DNA of 64,000 nt from Paenibacillus sp. 1781tsa1 (GTDB lineage Bacteria > Bacillota > Bacilli > Paenibacillales > Paenibacillaceae), in contig NZ_JAMYWY010000001.1 in the NCBI RefSeq assembly GCF_024159265.1, forward strand, positions 2,418,001-2,482,000, read 5' to 3'. The position numbers and the translations under genes were made by a program. Every line of letters begins with the position of its first letter. Position 1 is the first letter of the stretch. The notes under the pieces were generated by a model. That model did not search any database and was not told where the DNA came from. It saw only the letters and a list, made by a program, of their open reading frames with translations. Shown piece by piece: positions 45,688-56,461 of this stretch.

Positions 45688-46818
45688 ATGGAAGAACGAT
45701 GGATCTTGTTTGGGTTGCATGAGATGGAGGGTATTGGTAAAAAAACAATCTCGAAATTGATTCTGGGACAACATGAATTACCCGATCTATTGAATTATGG
45801 GGAAAGCGACTGGGTCGCAGCAGGCTTGCGCAAAGATCAGGCTGCCCGCTTGGCTAGCCAATTTACTATCGACTGGATTGAGAGTAAAAGAGAACACGTT
45901 TACAATCAGGGGATAGAGGTTATTACTTATCTGGATCAGCATTATCCCATATTAATGAAGGAAACCGTTCAGCCTCCCTGGGTAATGTATGCTCGAGGGG
46001 ATGTTAGTTTGCTACACAAGTCGTCTATTGCCATGGTGGGAACACGTATGCCAACCGTGTATGGGCGCAAAGTTGGAGAGAAGCTGGCAGAGCAATTATG
46101 CAATGCAGGACTGACGATTGTAAGCGGGCTTGCCCGCGGTATTGATAGTGTATGTCATGAGGCAGTACTACGTGCTAAAGGAAAAACGATTGCCGTATTC
46201 GGAACAGGGCTTGATAATATATACCCACCCGAAAATACAAGCCTCGCTGAGCGAATCGCGGAGACGGGTCTACTTTTGTCGGAATATCCACCAGGTACGA
46301 GAGCGCGCCAGGGATTATTTCCAGAACGGAATCGAATCATTGCCGGTCTGACACTGGGAACATTGGTTGTTGAGGCTGACATTCGCAGTGGTTCACTCAT
46401 TACAGCAGATGCTGCGCTTGAAGCAGGCAGGGATGTATTTGCAGTCCCTGGACCTATTACATCGCCGAAAAGTCGGGGAGCACACAACCTTATCCGTCAA
46501 GGGGCCAAATTGGTCACTTGTGCAGCAGATGTATTGGAAGAGTTTCGATTGGGCTTGCCAAATGCAGAACAACTTCCTTACAATAGAGGACGTTCGACCG
46601 AAACAACCGAGCCTTCCGGGCGAGGGATATTCGCTGAGGTTAAGCTCTCTCCAGATGAACAACGCGTGATTTATCTGTTGGAACAGGGAGAACAATCATT
46701 GGATCAACTGGTTGAGCTGCTTGGTTGGGATTTTGGACATTTGCATTCAGTTCTGTTATCTTTAATCATAAAAAAGCAGATTAGCCAATTACCAGGCACT
46801 AAATACGCGAGGGTATGA
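45688..46818 (+). CDS. dprA: DNA-processing protein DprA
   Basis: Loads RecA on incoming single-strand DNA in transformation. 376 aa: an N-terminal SAM-like HhH region (GMEGIGKKTISKL type), a Rossmann core (about 110-290) with MVGTRMPTVYGRK, SGLARGIDSVCHEA, PERNRIIAGL and VFAVPGPITSPKSRG, and a C-terminal winged-helix (about 315-370). GGGAGGT is 7 bases before ATG 45688; an in-frame ATG at 45649 lies upstream of the site. Confidence 0.95.
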   Translation: MEERWILFGLHEMEGIGKKTISKLILGQHELPDLLNYGESDWVAAGLRKDQAARLASQFTIDWIESKREHVYNQGIEVITYLDQHYPILMKETVQPPWVMYARGDVSLLHKSSIAMVGTRMPTVYGRKVGEKLAEQLCNAGLTIVSGLARGIDSVCHEAVLRAKGKTIAVFGTGLDNIYPPENTSLAERIAETGLLLSEYPPGTRARQGLFPERNRIIAGLTLGTLVVEADIRSGSLITADAALEAGRDVFAVPGPITSPKSRGAHNLIRQGAKLVTCAADVLEEFRLGLPNAEQLPYNRGRSTETTEPSGRGIFAEVKLSPDEQRVIYLLEQGEQSLDQLVELLGWDFGHLHSVLLSLIIKKQISQLPGTKYARV

Positions 46819-46934
46819 CGAAGCTATAACCTACGTGGTGCGTGGAAATATATAATTAGCAGAAGTTATTAACTATGCATAAGCTTACAGAAACAGTTTT
46901 ATGACAGTTTCATGACTGAGAGGAGGATGAACCT

Positions 46935-49034
46935 ATGGCGGATGCACTCGTAATCGTGGAGTCGCCCTCAAAGGCGAAGACGATAGGCAAATATTTAGGC
47001 AGCAAGTTCATCGTGAAAGCTTCGATGGGACATGTTCGCGATTTGCCAAAGAGTCAGATCGGCGTTGAGGTGGAGAATGATTTTAATCCGAAATATATTA
47101 CGATCCGCGGCAAAGGTTCAATTTTGAAAGAACTGAAGGATGCACGGAAGAAAGTGAAAAAAGTGTATCTCGCAGCTGACCCGGATCGCGAAGGCGAGGC
47201 TATCGCATGGCATTTGGCCCATGCCCTTGAACTGGACGATACGGCAGATTGCCGGGTTGTATTTAATGAAATTACAAAACAGGCGGTCAAAGATGCGTTC
47301 AAAACGCCGCGGAAAATCAATATGGATTTGGTTAACGCGCAGCAGGCAAGACGTATTCTGGATCGGCTTGTTGGATATAAAATCAGTCCATTGTTATGGA
47401 AAAAAGTTAAAAAAGGTTTGTCTGCCGGCCGGGTTCAGTCCGTCGCTGTTAAAATCATTTTAGATCGTGAAAATGAAATTGATGATTTTGAGCCGGAAGA
47501 ATACTGGAGCATTACCGCTAAACTGACAGCAGACGGCAATCCGTTTGAAGCCAAGTTTCATAAACTGAACGGTGCCAAAACAGAGCTGGGTAGTGAAGCG
47601 GAAGTGCAAGCGATCTTGAAACAGATCGAAGGTGCAGACTTTACGATTAAGGAAGTTAAAGAGAAAGAACGGAGCCGTAACCCTTCCGCCCCGTTTACGA
47701 CGAGTTCTTTGCAACAGGAAGCAGCTCGTAAATTGAATTTCAGAGCTTCCAAGACGATGTCGGTCGCCCAACAACTATATGAAGGTGTAGACCTTGGAAA
47801 AGAAGGCACAGTAGGTCTCATCACGTATATGCGTACGGACTCCACACGAATTGCGGCATCTGCACAAGAAGAAGCCAAAGAATATATCGTTGGGAAGTAT
47901 GGGGAACCATTTGCACCAGAAACTCCGCGAAATTATTCCAAAAAAGCAGCCAATGCTCAGGATGCGCATGAAGCGATACGTCCAACTTCAATTCTGCGTG
48001 ATCCCGATTCAATTAAGTCGTTCATGAGTCGCGATCAGTTCCGGCTGTATAAACTGGTTTGGGAACGTTTTGTAGCAAGCCAGATGTCTTCAGCTATTCT
48101 GGATACACTCTCTGTAGATATTGCTGCGGGGGACACCATTTTCCGTGCAGCAGGTTCGAAGGTACGGTTCCAAGGTTTCATGAAGGTATATGTTGAAGGA
48201 AACGACGATGGTACCACCGATGAAGATCGTCTGCTGCCTCCGCTGAAAAGTGGAGATGTGCTTGAGAAGCAGGAGATTGAGCCAAAACAGCATTTTACAC
48301 AACCGCCACCCCGATATACGGAGGCAAGGTTGGTTAAGACGCTTGAGGAATTGGGTATAGGGCGTCCGAGTACATATGCGCCAACACTGGAGACCATTCA
48401 GAAGCGCGGATATGTTGCGATAGAGGAAAAGAAATTCATGCCGACCGAGCTGGGTGAACTGGTCATTGAACAGATGGAAGAGTTCTTCCCGGAAATCCTG
48501 AATGTTGAATTTACCGCGAACATGGAAGGTGATCTTGACCATGTGGAGGAAGGTTCGGAGGATTGGGTCAAAGTACTCGCAGAATTCTACGAATCTTTTG
48601 AGAAACGGCTTGAGTTTGCGGAAGAAGAAATGAAAGAAATTGAGATTGAAGATGAAGTATCGGATGAGATCTGTGAGAAGTGCGGCAAACCGCTCGTTTA
48701 CAAGCTCGGACGTTTTGGCAAATTTCTCGCGTGCTCTGGCTTCCCTGATTGCCGGAATACCAAACCGATTATTAAGGACATCGGCGTAACTTGTCCTAAA
48801 TGTAAGGAAGGTCATGTTGTTGAGCGTCGTAGCAAAAAGGGACGTATATTCTATGGTTGTGACAAGTATCCTGAATGTGATTTCGTCTCATGGGACAGAC
48901 CTTCAGCCAAGCCATGTCCAAGTTGCGGATCGCTAATGATTGAAAAGCGGAACAAAAAGGGAGCACGATTGCAGTGTACTTCATGTGATCATCAGGAGCC
49001 GGTGGATGAACCGGATGACGAATCAACGGATTAG
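46935..49034 (+). CDS. topA: DNA topoisomerase I
   Basis: Type IA enzyme relaxing negative supercoils. 699 aa. Toprim domain at the N-terminus ([30 protein letters not shown]), active-site Tyr at about residue 298 in [10 protein letters not shown], and three C-terminal four-Cys zinc motifs (CEKCGKP, CPKCKEG, CPSCGSL starts). AGAGGAGGATGAA before the ATG. The dprA-topA-trmFO order is conserved. Confidence 0.98.
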   Translation: MADALVIVESPSKAKTIGKYLGSKFIVKASMGHVRDLPKSQIGVEVENDFNPKYITIRGKGSILKELKDARKKVKKVYLAADPDREGEAIAWHLAHALELDDTADCRVVFNEITKQAVKDAFKTPRKINMDLVNAQQARRILDRLVGYKISPLLWKKVKKGLSAGRVQSVAVKIILDRENEIDDFEPEEYWSITAKLTADGNPFEAKFHKLNGAKTELGSEAEVQAILKQIEGADFTIKEVKEKERSRNPSAPFTTSSLQQEAARKLNFRASKTMSVAQQLYEGVDLGKEGTVGLITYMRTDSTRIAASAQEEAKEYIVGKYGEPFAPETPRNYSKKAANAQDAHEAIRPTSILRDPDSIKSFMSRDQFRLYKLVWERFVASQMSSAILDTLSVDIAAGDTIFRAAGSKVRFQGFMKVYVEGNDDGTTDEDRLLPPLKSGDVLEKQEIEPKQHFTQPPPRYTEARLVKTLEELGIGRPSTYAPTLETIQKRGYVAIEEKKFMPTELGELVIEQMEEFFPEILNVEFTANMEGDLDHVEEGSEDWVKVLAEFYESFEKRLEFAEEEMKEIEIEDEVSDEICEKCGKPLVYKLGRFGKFLACSGFPDCRNTKPIIKDIGVTCPKCKEGHVVERRSKKGRIFYGCDKYPECDFVSWDRPSAKPCPSCGSLMIEKRNKKGARLQCTSCDHQEPVDEPDDESTD

Positions 49035-49085
49035 TATATATGTGAATCAATTTTAGTGAATGATGAAATTGTTTTATGGGGGTAA

Positions 49086-50429
49086 ATGATTTTGACGAAT
49101 GAACAACAAGTAACCGTTATTGGTGCCGGGCTGGCAGGAACAGAGGCGGCCTGGCAGATTGCAAGTCGCGGCGTACGCGTAAAATTATACGAGATGAGAC
49201 CTGTTGTGAAAACGCCAGCTCATCATACGGATAAATTTGCAGAACTGGTATGCAGCAACTCGCTGCGTGCGAATGGATTGACGAATGCAGTGGGTGTGTT
49301 AAAAGAAGAAATGAGAATGCTCAATTCTCTTGTATTGTCAGCAGCAGACAAACATGCAGTACCCGCAGGTGGGGCCCTTGCTGTGGACCGGGATGGATTT
49401 TCTGGTGAGATTACATCCACGTTGCACCAGCATCCGCTCATCGAAGTGGTGAATGAGGAACTAACTTCTCTGCCGGAAGATGGCATCGTTGTTGTTGCAA
49501 CAGGGCCACTGACTTCTCCAGCGTTGTCTGAGCAAATCAAGGCATTAATGGGGGAAGAGTATTTCTACTTCTATGATGCAGCAGCACCGATCATCGAAAA
49601 AGATTCAATTGATATGAACAAAGTGTACCTGGCTTCCCGTTATGATAAGGGTGAAGCGGCATATCTGAACTGTCCGATGACAGAAGAAGAGTTTGATGTC
49701 TTCTATGAAGCGCTCATTACTGCTGAAGTCGCTCAATTGAAAGAGTTCGAGAAAGAAATCTACTTTGAAGGCTGTATGCCAATCGAAGTGATGATGAAAC
49801 GCGGAAAACAGACGGCTCTGTTTGGACCTATGAAACCGGTAGGTCTGGTTAACCCTCATACAGGAGAGTTGCCACATGCGGTTGTTCAGCTTAGACAGGA
49901 CAATGCAGCTGGAACCCTGTATAACTTGGTGGGCTTCCAGACGCATCTGAAATGGGGAGAACAGAAACGTGTCTTCTCGCTTATTCCGGGACTTGAAAAT
50001 GCAGAGTTTGTCCGTTATGGTGTAATGCACCGTAATACATTTATTAATTCTCCTAAACTTCTTCTTCCGACATATCAGTTTAAAGAGCGTCCAAACCTGT
50101 TCTTTGCAGGTCAGATGACGGGTGTAGAAGGATATGTGGAATCTGCTGCATCAGGGCTTATTGCCGGCATGAACGCAGCCAAAGCAGCACTAGGGCAGGA
50201 ACTGGTAGTATTGCCGGTAGAAACAACACTTGGCAGTATGGCTCAGTATATTACAACGGCTGACTTCAAGCACTTCCAACCAATGAACGCAAACTTTGGT
50301 TTGTTGCCGAAGCTTGAAACGAAAATCCGTAACAAAAAGGAAAAAAATGAAGCTCTTGCACAGCGTGCACTGGATGGCATCACTAGTTTTGCTGCGGCAG
50401 AAGGTCTAACTGTTCCGGAACGCGTATAA
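49086..50429 (+). CDS. trmFO: Methylenetetrahydrofolate-tRNA-(uracil54-C5)-methyltransferase
   Basis: FAD- and folate-dependent formation of ribothymidine 54 in tRNA. 447 aa. FAD-binding [19 protein letters not shown] at the N-terminus, the family string [19 protein letters not shown], and [20 protein letters not shown] near the end. ATG 49086 lies only 4 bases after a GGGGG; TTG 49092 in the same frame would have better spacing. codV (xerC-like), next in B. subtilis, is missing; hslV starts 27 bases on. Confidence 0.96.
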   Translation: MILTNEQQVTVIGAGLAGTEAAWQIASRGVRVKLYEMRPVVKTPAHHTDKFAELVCSNSLRANGLTNAVGVLKEEMRMLNSLVLSAADKHAVPAGGALAVDRDGFSGEITSTLHQHPLIEVVNEELTSLPEDGIVVVATGPLTSPALSEQIKALMGEEYFYFYDAAAPIIEKDSIDMNKVYLASRYDKGEAAYLNCPMTEEEFDVFYEALITAEVAQLKEFEKEIYFEGCMPIEVMMKRGKQTALFGPMKPVGLVNPHTGELPHAVVQLRQDNAAGTLYNLVGFQTHLKWGEQKRVFSLIPGLENAEFVRYGVMHRNTFINSPKLLLPTYQFKERPNLFFAGQMTGVEGYVESAASGLIAGMNAAKAALGQELVVLPVETTLGSMAQYITTADFKHFQPMNANFGLLPKLETKIRNKKEKNEALAQRALDGITSFAAAEGLTVPERV

Positions 50430-50455
50430 TTTATTCGTGGGAGGATGCTGATATC

Positions 50456-50998
50456 ATGGATATGTCATTTCATGCTACAACGATCTGTGCTGTTCGTCAT
50501 AATGGTAAGGCTGCAATCGCAGGAGATGGTCAGGTGACCATGGGCCAAAGTGTTGTGATGAAGAATACAGCCAAGAAGGTAAGACGTTTGTACCGCGGAC
50601 AGGTTGTTGCTGGCTTTGCTGGTTCGGTGGCGGATGCGATCACCCTGTTTGAGAAATTCGAAGGTAAGCTGGAGGAGCACCATGGTAACTTGCAGCGTGC
50701 CGCGGTAGAGCTTGCCAAGGATTGGCGTCAGGATCGGATCTTGCGTAAGCTTGAGGCGCTCTTGATTGTGATGGACAAATCAGGTATGTTGCTCATTTCA
50801 GGCGGCGGGGAGATTATCGAGCCGGATGATGACGTTATTGCTATCGGATCAGGTGGGAACTTTGCCTTATCTGCTGCACGTGCGTTGAAACGTCATGCTG
50901 TAAGCCTGGAAGCGAAAGATATTGCGCGTGAATCGCTTCAGATTGCCTCGGAGCTATGTGTATATACCAACAGTAATATTATTGTAGAAGAGTTATAA
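50456..50998 (+). CDS. hslV: ATP-dependent protease subunit HslV (ClpQ)
   Basis: Proteolytic partner of HslU. 180 aa. The N-terminus [13 protein letters not shown] holds Ser4 and Thr8; B. subtilis ClpQ uses an N-terminal Ser, other HslV a Thr, and ATG 50456 would require removal of a short propeptide for either. An ATG at 50462 would expose the Ser directly but has poor spacing from GGGAGG. The family core [10 protein letters not shown] and [17 protein letters not shown] are intact. Confidence 0.95.
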   Translation: MDMSFHATTICAVRHNGKAAIAGDGQVTMGQSVVMKNTAKKVRRLYRGQVVAGFAGSVADAITLFEKFEGKLEEHHGNLQRAAVELAKDWRQDRILRKLEALLIVMDKSGMLLISGGGEIIEPDDDVIAIGSGGNFALSAARALKRHAVSLEAKDIARESLQIASELCVYTNSNIIVEEL

Positions 50999-51114
50999 GC
51001 TAAAGAAATCTCCCGTAGTGGAGCATGATTCTGTAATCTGCTCCAGGACGTCTAGGGGATTCTTTGTCCTTGTTAGGTAAAATTAATCCAACATACTGGT
51101 AGGAGGGAAGCAAT

Positions 51115-52515
51115 ATGAATACTCAAGCGCTAACACCGAGACAGATTGTTGCAGAGCTTGACAAGTATATTGTAGGTCAAAAGAAAGCTAAAAAATCGGT
51201 AGCCGTAGCCCTTCGTAATCGTTATCGGCGTAGCCTTTTGCCTGAGCACACTCAGGACGACATTGTGCCTAAAAATATCCTGATGATTGGACCTACCGGT
51301 GTGGGTAAAACGGAAATTGCCCGTCGCCTTGCTAAACTGGTAGGTGCGCCATTTGTGAAAGTGGAAGCTACCAAGTTCACTGAAGTAGGTTACGTTGGCC
51401 GTGACGTTGAATCGATGGTGCGTGATCTGATTGAGACATCACTGCGCATGGTGAAGCTGGAGCGGACTGAAAAAGTGAAGGACAAAGCTGAAGAAGCTGC
51501 CAATGAACGAATTGTACATATTTTGGCTCCTTCACAATCCAAGTCCAAGAATCAGCGCAATCCCTTCGAGATGATCTTTGGTAATAATGGGAACAACGCT
51601 CAGGAACAGGACGAACCAGAACCTGATACAGGAGTTGCGGAGCGTCGGCGTAAGATCAAGTTTGATCTGTTATCTGGCAAGCTGGAGGATGACATCATTG
51701 AAATTGATGTCGAAGACACTGCGCCTAACATGATGGACATGTTTGCTGGTCAAGGTAATGATCAGATGGGCATGAACATGCAGGAGATGTTTGGGAGCTT
51801 GTTGCCTCGTCGTACGAAAAAACGTAAGCTCGCTATTAAAGAAGCGCGCAAAGTGTTGATCCAGGAAGAAGCAGGGAAATTGATCGACATGGATGATGTT
51901 ACCCAGGAATCCATTCGACGGGCGGAGCAGACCGGTATCATATTCATTGATGAAATCGATAAGGTTGCCAGTCAAGGACGCGGTAGCGGACCCGATGTAT
52001 CCCGGGAGGGAGTTCAACGGGACATTCTGCCTATTGTGGAAGGTTCTACTGTGATGACGAAGTATGGCCCTGTTAAAACGGACTATATCCTGTTTATGGC
52101 AGCTGGTGCATTCCACGTCGCCAAGCCCTCTGATCTGATTCCCGAGCTTCAGGGACGCTTCCCGATTCGTGTAGAACTGAGCAGTCTTACATTGGAGGAG
52201 TTTGTATCCATTCTGACTGAGCCTCAAAATGCACTGACCAAGCAGTATGTTGATCTGCTGCGCACCGAGAATATTGAGATCGAGTTCTCAGATGAGGCTA
52301 TTCGTGAGATTGCCAAATTGGCTGAATCCGTGAATCAAAATACAGAAAATATAGGCGCTCGTCGATTGCATACGATTCTTGAAAAGCTTTTGGAGGATCT
52401 ATCCTTTGAGGCACCCGAGCTTACCCTGGAACGTATGGTGATTACTCCAGAGTATGTCCGGGAGAAATTGAATGATATTGCGCTTGATCGTGATTTAAGT
52501 CAGTATATCCTGTAA
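51115..52515 (+). CDS. hslU: HslU ATPase (ClpY)
   Basis: AAA+ unfoldase feeding HslV. 466 aa. Walker [18 protein letters not shown], pore loop [16 protein letters not shown], Walker [12 protein letters not shown], sensor region ending with the C-terminal activation tail [19 protein letters not shown] before the ATG. The 116-base gap after hslV contains a hairpin (TGGAGCA/TGCTCCA), which may tune subunit ratios. Unlike in Bacillus, no codY follows. Confidence 0.96.
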   Translation: MNTQALTPRQIVAELDKYIVGQKKAKKSVAVALRNRYRRSLLPEHTQDDIVPKNILMIGPTGVGKTEIARRLAKLVGAPFVKVEATKFTEVGYVGRDVESMVRDLIETSLRMVKLERTEKVKDKAEEAANERIVHILAPSQSKSKNQRNPFEMIFGNNGNNAQEQDEPEPDTGVAERRRKIKFDLLSGKLEDDIIEIDVEDTAPNMMDMFAGQGNDQMGMNMQEMFGSLLPRRTKKRKLAIKEARKVLIQEEAGKLIDMDDVTQESIRRAEQTGIIFIDEIDKVASQGRGSGPDVSREGVQRDILPIVEGSTVMTKYGPVKTDYILFMAAGAFHVAKPSDLIPELQGRFPIRVELSSLTLEEFVSILTEPQNALTKQYVDLLRTENIEIEFSDEAIREIAKLAESVNQNTENIGARRLHTILEKLLEDLSFEAPELTLERMVITPEYVREKLNDIALDRDLSQYIL

Positions 52516-52557
52516 CAAGGGTCTAACAATGGAATTGTTAAAATGATGTTATAAATG

Positions 52558-52660
52558 AACGGTATGCACGAGAGTAGAGAACATTTGCGAGATCGACAAA
52601 GGTTAGCAATCCTTTAACGAATCGCAAGGTTCTCTACTTGAGGCATATCGTTTATTTTTT
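52558..52660 (+). terminator. Long multi-stem hairpin after hslU
   Basis: Nested arms: AACGGTATGC/GCATATCGTT, AGTAGAGAAC/GTTCTCTACT, TTGCGA/TCGCAA and AAAGG/CCTTT around an 8-nt loop, followed by TATTTTTT. It ends hslU transcripts or is a structured RNA in its own right; the stem is far longer than a normal terminator. Confidence 0.65.
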
Positions 52661-53280
52661 GTTTCCATCTAAAGGATTTCGATGTTACAACCGATAAAAG
52701 ATGTGGGGTTGTTAAACGGATCGACAAAACCTAGGACTTGTGCCGCATGTATACGAGGTTAAAACCTATCGGAGTGGTAGTTATTCCTTGTTTTCATATC
52801 CAATGATTCCCATTAAAAGGATTTTACTTATTCCAAGTCTGGTCATCGGTTTAGTCGACTGATTGGTAAATGTTGCGTAAATGCGCAAAATGATGAATTA
52901 TAGAAAAGTGTGAAGCCACTAATTGTTTTCTTAAGATTAAAATATATAGACTCTACTTAATTGTTAAGAAAGTGTTGTGTGGGAAAGGCAAGTTTTCTTA
53001 ATTATTGAAACATAACTTGTCAATTGATTAAGATACAGCTTTATATGCATACCTATCATAATGCACGTAAACCCTTAGTATAACGGCAAAAAATTCTAAC
53101 ATTAACAATGATGAAATATTCGGAAATATACATAATAACGAGCGTTATACGCTCATTGAGAGACTTGAAAGTGTTTTTTTATTTTAAGAATGTTTAAGGA
53201 CAATAAGGAAGAGTATTAACAGACTTTTGTTTTGGGACTGAACATTTACGAAAAAATTCATAATTTGCAGAAAATACACA

Positions 53281-53316
53281 AAAAGCCCTGTCTTTCAGAA
53301 AAGATAGGGCTTTTTT
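53281..53316 (+). terminator. Second terminator inside the hslU-flgB gap
   Basis: AAAAGCCCTGTCTTT pairs with AAAGATAGGGCTTTT (one G-U) over a short loop, followed by TTTTTT. It lies 620 bases beyond the first hairpin with no gene between. Confidence 0.85.
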
Positions 53317-53414
53317 CTTATTGTAATAAATCCCAAACTCGAAGAAACTTATGTTATACGACAACATCAGAGTTAATTCTACTTAAGTCCTAGAAAACCG
53401 TGTAAAGACGAATG

Positions 53415-53430
53415 TTTTTGTCGAAAAAAA
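53415..53430 (+). promoter_or_regulatory. Candidate Spo0A box upstream of flgB
   Basis: TTTTTGTCGAAAAAAA contains the 0A-box core TGTCGAA with A/T-rich flanks, 66 bases before the flgB start. Control of motility genes by the sporulation regulator would be the inference. Confidence 0.4.
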
Positions 53431-53495
53431 CATAAGAATTTTCAAGGGAAAAGATTCAATCTTTTTCCATAACTTCTAAAGAGAGGAGGGGGATT

Positions 53496-53903
53496 GTGAA
53501 TCTTTTAAACGATATCAGCTTTAAAAGATTGCAAGGTGCACTCGATGCGTCCAATATCAGACAACGAACGATTGCTGACAACATCGCGAATGCCGATACC
53601 CCGTATTTCAAGCGCTCGGACGTTTCTTTTGAAGAAATGTTGCAAGGGCAAATGAATGGAGATATGCCTGTTCTTAAAGGTAAAGTAACTGATGCAAGGC
53701 ATTTTGTCATAGGTCCTTCCTCTTCCGTACCAACGCCAGTAGTTAATATGGACCAGTCAACGTCCATGAATAACAACCAGAATAATGTCGATATCGACAG
53801 AGAAATGAGTCTTCTGGCGGAGAATCAGTTGCGTTATAACGCTTATATTCAACAAGTGAACGAACAAATCAAAATCATGCGTGTTGGCGTGGAAGGGAGA
53901 TAA
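53496..53903 (+). CDS. flgB: Flagellar basal-body rod protein FlgB
   Basis: Proximal rod subunit. 135 aa with the rod/hook N-terminal motif IADNIANADTPYFKRSDVSFEE. GTG start at 53496 behind GAGAGGAGGGGG. First gene of the flagellar operon; all following genes to the window end are on the same strand with short gaps or overlaps. Confidence 0.96.
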   Translation: MNLLNDISFKRLQGALDASNIRQRTIADNIANADTPYFKRSDVSFEEMLQGQMNGDMPVLKGKVTDARHFVIGPSSSVPTPVVNMDQSTSMNNNQNNVDIDREMSLLAENQLRYNAYIQQVNEQIKIMRVGVEGR

Positions 53904-53909
53904 TCTAAA

Positions 53910-54359
53910 TTGAACATTAGTAATAGCTTTAGTATCAGTAGCTCAGCTCTGACAGCCCAACGGTTGCGGATGGACGTTATATCTTCCAACATTGCCAACG
54001 CAGAGACAACGCGCGCGAGCGTATCCAATGGTGAAGCAGTTCCTTACAAACGTAAAATGGTCGTACTTGAGCCGAATAAAACGTCATTCGGTACGATGCT
54101 GCAAAATCAAATGAGAGGTAGCGGTTCAGGAGATGGTGTCAGAGTAACTGAAATTCGCGAGGATCAGTCACCATTGAAGCCAGTGTATGACCCAACTCAT
54201 CCAGATGCCAACGCAGAAGGATATGTATTTATGCCTAATGTGGATATTGCGAAAGAAATGGTAGACATGATCTCTGCTTCACGGTCCTATGAAGCAAACG
54301 TAACAGCACTGAATTCAACCAAAGCGATGATCTCCAAAGCTTTGGAGATTGGAAGATAA
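53910..54359 (+). CDS. flgC: Flagellar basal-body rod protein FlgC
   Basis: 149 aa. N-terminal rod motif SSNIANAETTRAS and C-terminal motif VDMISASRSYEANVTALN. TTG start at 53910; AAGGGAGA at the end of flgB serves as ribosome site. Confidence 0.96.
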   Translation: MNISNSFSISSSALTAQRLRMDVISSNIANAETTRASVSNGEAVPYKRKMVVLEPNKTSFGTMLQNQMRGSGSGDGVRVTEIREDQSPLKPVYDPTHPDANAEGYVFMPNVDIAKEMVDMISASRSYEANVTALNSTKAMISKALEIGR

Positions 54360-54417
54360 TCTGCTTCGAAATAAAAATAAGAAATATACAAACCAGGGAT
54401 GAAGGGGAGGGACATTA

Positions 54418-54729
54418 ATGATTCAGAACAACATGTTTAGCACACAGGGTATACAACCGCTACAGATGAAGAATGCAACCGAAAGTAAGCCTTCTACACC
54501 AGCCGAAACCATCCAGAGCTTCGGTACATACTTACAGAATGCATTAGGGTCCGTCGCAGCACAAGAGACTCAATCGCATGAAATGTCGAATCAATTTTTG
54601 GTTGGCAAAGCGAATGTGGATCAGGTAATGATTGCTTCAGAACAGGCCTTGTTAAGCCTACAACTCACAACTCAAGTCCGAAACAAAGTGGTCGAAGCAT
54701 ACCAGGAAGTTATGCGAACGCAATTATAA
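54418..54729 (+). CDS. fliE: Flagellar hook-basal body protein FliE
   Basis: 103 aa; links the MS ring to the rod. The C-terminal family region VDQVMIASEQALLSLQLTTQVRNKVVEAYQEVMR is split here for description: VDQVMIASEQALLSL then VRNKVVEAYQEVMR. AAGGGGAGGG precedes the ATG. Confidence 0.95.
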   Translation: MIQNNMFSTQGIQPLQMKNATESKPSTPAETIQSFGTYLQNALGSVAAQETQSHEMSNQFLVGKANVDQVMIASEQALLSLQLTTQVRNKVVEAYQEVMRTQL

Positions 54730-54866
54730 AATAACCTACTTGCGCTTCGATAATAGCGCTGATCATTACAACAAAGCAGCTGCGATGCTGCTCCTGATCG
54801 TCAACCTATGGAACGGATAAGGTTGAGTAAGGACAGACTAAGCAAAGTTTCGGATGGGGTGACAGA

Positions 54867-56450
54867 GTGAATGAGAGAATTGCCCAGTACAGGGATAAGG
54901 CATCCCAGTATTGGAATAGTTTTAGCAAAAAGCAAAAAGTATTATTTATATCCACCTTCCTGTTTCTGATTTTGGCTGCAGTTGTACTCACGATGCAATT
55001 GTCCAAGACCGAATATGAAGTTGCTTTTACAGACCTGAATGCAAGTGATTCAGCAGGCGTTATCAGTTATCTCGATTCATCTAGCATTCCATACAAATTA
55101 AGTTCAGATGGCAAGACCATATCCGTACCAAGTACAAGTGTTGCAATTGCAAAAGTGAATGTCGGATCTCAAGGGATTATTCAGAATGGTTCGTTAGGGT
55201 ATAAGTCATTCGAGGAGTCATCATCCCCTATCGGGATGACGGATAAAGAGTTTGATGTAAAGTATAACAACGCTATAAACGGAGAAGTTGAACAGTTACT
55301 TCAGCGGATGCAAGGCATACAGGATGCTAAAGTACTGGTTAATATGCCGAAAGATAACATTTTTGCTGGTTTAGAAGAACAAGACAAAGCATCAGCATCG
55401 GTAGCTCTCCAATTTAAACCGGGTTACCACCCAAATCAGGCAGCGGTAGATGGTTACTTTAACTTGGTTAAGACTGCAATTCCTAATCTGCCTGTTGAGA
55501 ACATCACCATTACAAACACAGATGAAGCAGAATTGATTCCAACTGCCCGAGGTGGCAGTGGCGGATTGTCTTCCGAAGTTCAAGAAAACATGGCATTACA
55601 GAAAAAGTTTGAAAACGATGTCCGCAATAACGTAAAGCAATTTCTTTCCCAGATTGTAGGCGAAGATAAAGTTAATGTGTTGGTAGCCTCCAAGCTTAAT
55701 TTTGACAAAGAAACACGTAAAGAAAATCTGGTCACACCTGTTGATGTAGAGAATATGAAAGGCATCGAGATCAGTGTGCAGGAGATTCAAAAGAGCTACA
55801 CTGGCGCAAGCAACCCAACTGGTGGTGTTGCTGGCACAGGGCAAGAGGAAGTTCCCGGTTATCCATCGTCTGATGCAACAGGTAACTCCACCTCAGAAGA
55901 ATCATCAAGCACTATAAACTACGATGTTAATCGAATCGCCAAGGATATTATTTCCAGTCCGTATACTGTAAAAGATTTAACCATTAACGTTGCAGTTGAA
56001 CCACCGGATGGAGAAACAGAATTACAGGGACCGGTTCAGGATGCAATTGAGAACATTCTGGTTAACATTGTGCGCGCTTCATTGGCAGACTCAGGCACTG
56101 TAATAAGTGACGCTGATCTGACAAAGAAAGTTTCAGTCATGTCACAAGGGTTCCAGGCTGCATCGACAGCAAATACAGGCTTCCAGTTGTCCCCAGCTAT
56201 GATGTGGGGCGGAGGCGCACTCATAGCGGCATTGATCGCAGCGGTTGTTATTTTGTTAGTACGCCGTCGCCGCAAACAAAACGAAGTCGAAGAAGAAGAG
56301 ATTCCTCTTCCAATAGCAACAGAGTTCCCGTCCATTACGCTGGACAGTGTAACGAACGAAAGTCAGGTGCGCAAACAATTGGAGAGTTTGGCCAAGAAAA
56401 AGCCAGACGAATTCGTCAATCTGCTGCGTACATGGCTGGCTGACGAATAG
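54867..56450 (+). CDS. fliF: Flagellar MS-ring protein FliF
   Basis: 527 aa. Two transmembrane helices (about 27-46 and 438-460) flank the periplasmic-type ring-building domain (YscJ-like, with YNNAINGEVEQLLQRM and the second FliF domain). A Ser/Gly-rich linker lies near 320-350. The cytoplasmic C-terminal 60 residues bind FliG. GTG start at 54867 after GGGGTGA. 137-base gap after fliE without clear signals. Confidence 0.96.
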   Translation: MNERIAQYRDKASQYWNSFSKKQKVLFISTFLFLILAAVVLTMQLSKTEYEVAFTDLNASDSAGVISYLDSSSIPYKLSSDGKTISVPSTSVAIAKVNVGSQGIIQNGSLGYKSFEESSSPIGMTDKEFDVKYNNAINGEVEQLLQRMQGIQDAKVLVNMPKDNIFAGLEEQDKASASVALQFKPGYHPNQAAVDGYFNLVKTAIPNLPVENITITNTDEAELIPTARGGSGGLSSEVQENMALQKKFENDVRNNVKQFLSQIVGEDKVNVLVASKLNFDKETRKENLVTPVDVENMKGIEISVQEIQKSYTGASNPTGGVAGTGQEEVPGYPSSDATGNSTSEESSSTINYDVNRIAKDIISSPYTVKDLTINVAVEPPDGETELQGPVQDAIENILVNIVRASLADSGTVISDADLTKKVSVMSQGFQAASTANTGFQLSPAMMWGGGALIAALIAAVVILLVRRRRKQNEVEEEEIPLPIATEFPSITLDSVTNESQVRKQLESLAKKKPDEFVNLLRTWLADE

Positions 56451-56461
56451 AGGTGAACGCA

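Larger units (their letters stand above)
52516..53495 (+). other. 980-base non-coding region between hslU and flgB
   Basis: No convincing gene in six frames. It begins with a 95-nt multi-stem hairpin (52558-52652), continues AT-rich with several TTTTCTTAA-like stretches near 52925-53000 and a small hairpin GAGCGT-TAT-ACGCTC (53140-53154), then a separate terminator (53281-53316) and a Spo0A-type box (53415-53430) ahead of flgB. B. subtilis has codY at this position; no trace of it was seen. Confidence 0.75.

Noticed and set aside
52661..53280. A hidden codY or other gene in the hslU-flgB gap
   Set aside because: All frames are interrupted by stops and no CodY-like segment could be read.
53395..53430. 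SigD-type promoter (TAAA-N15-GCCGATAT) before flgB
   Set aside because: A TAAA is present but the -10 is TCGAAA-like and does not match the consensus.
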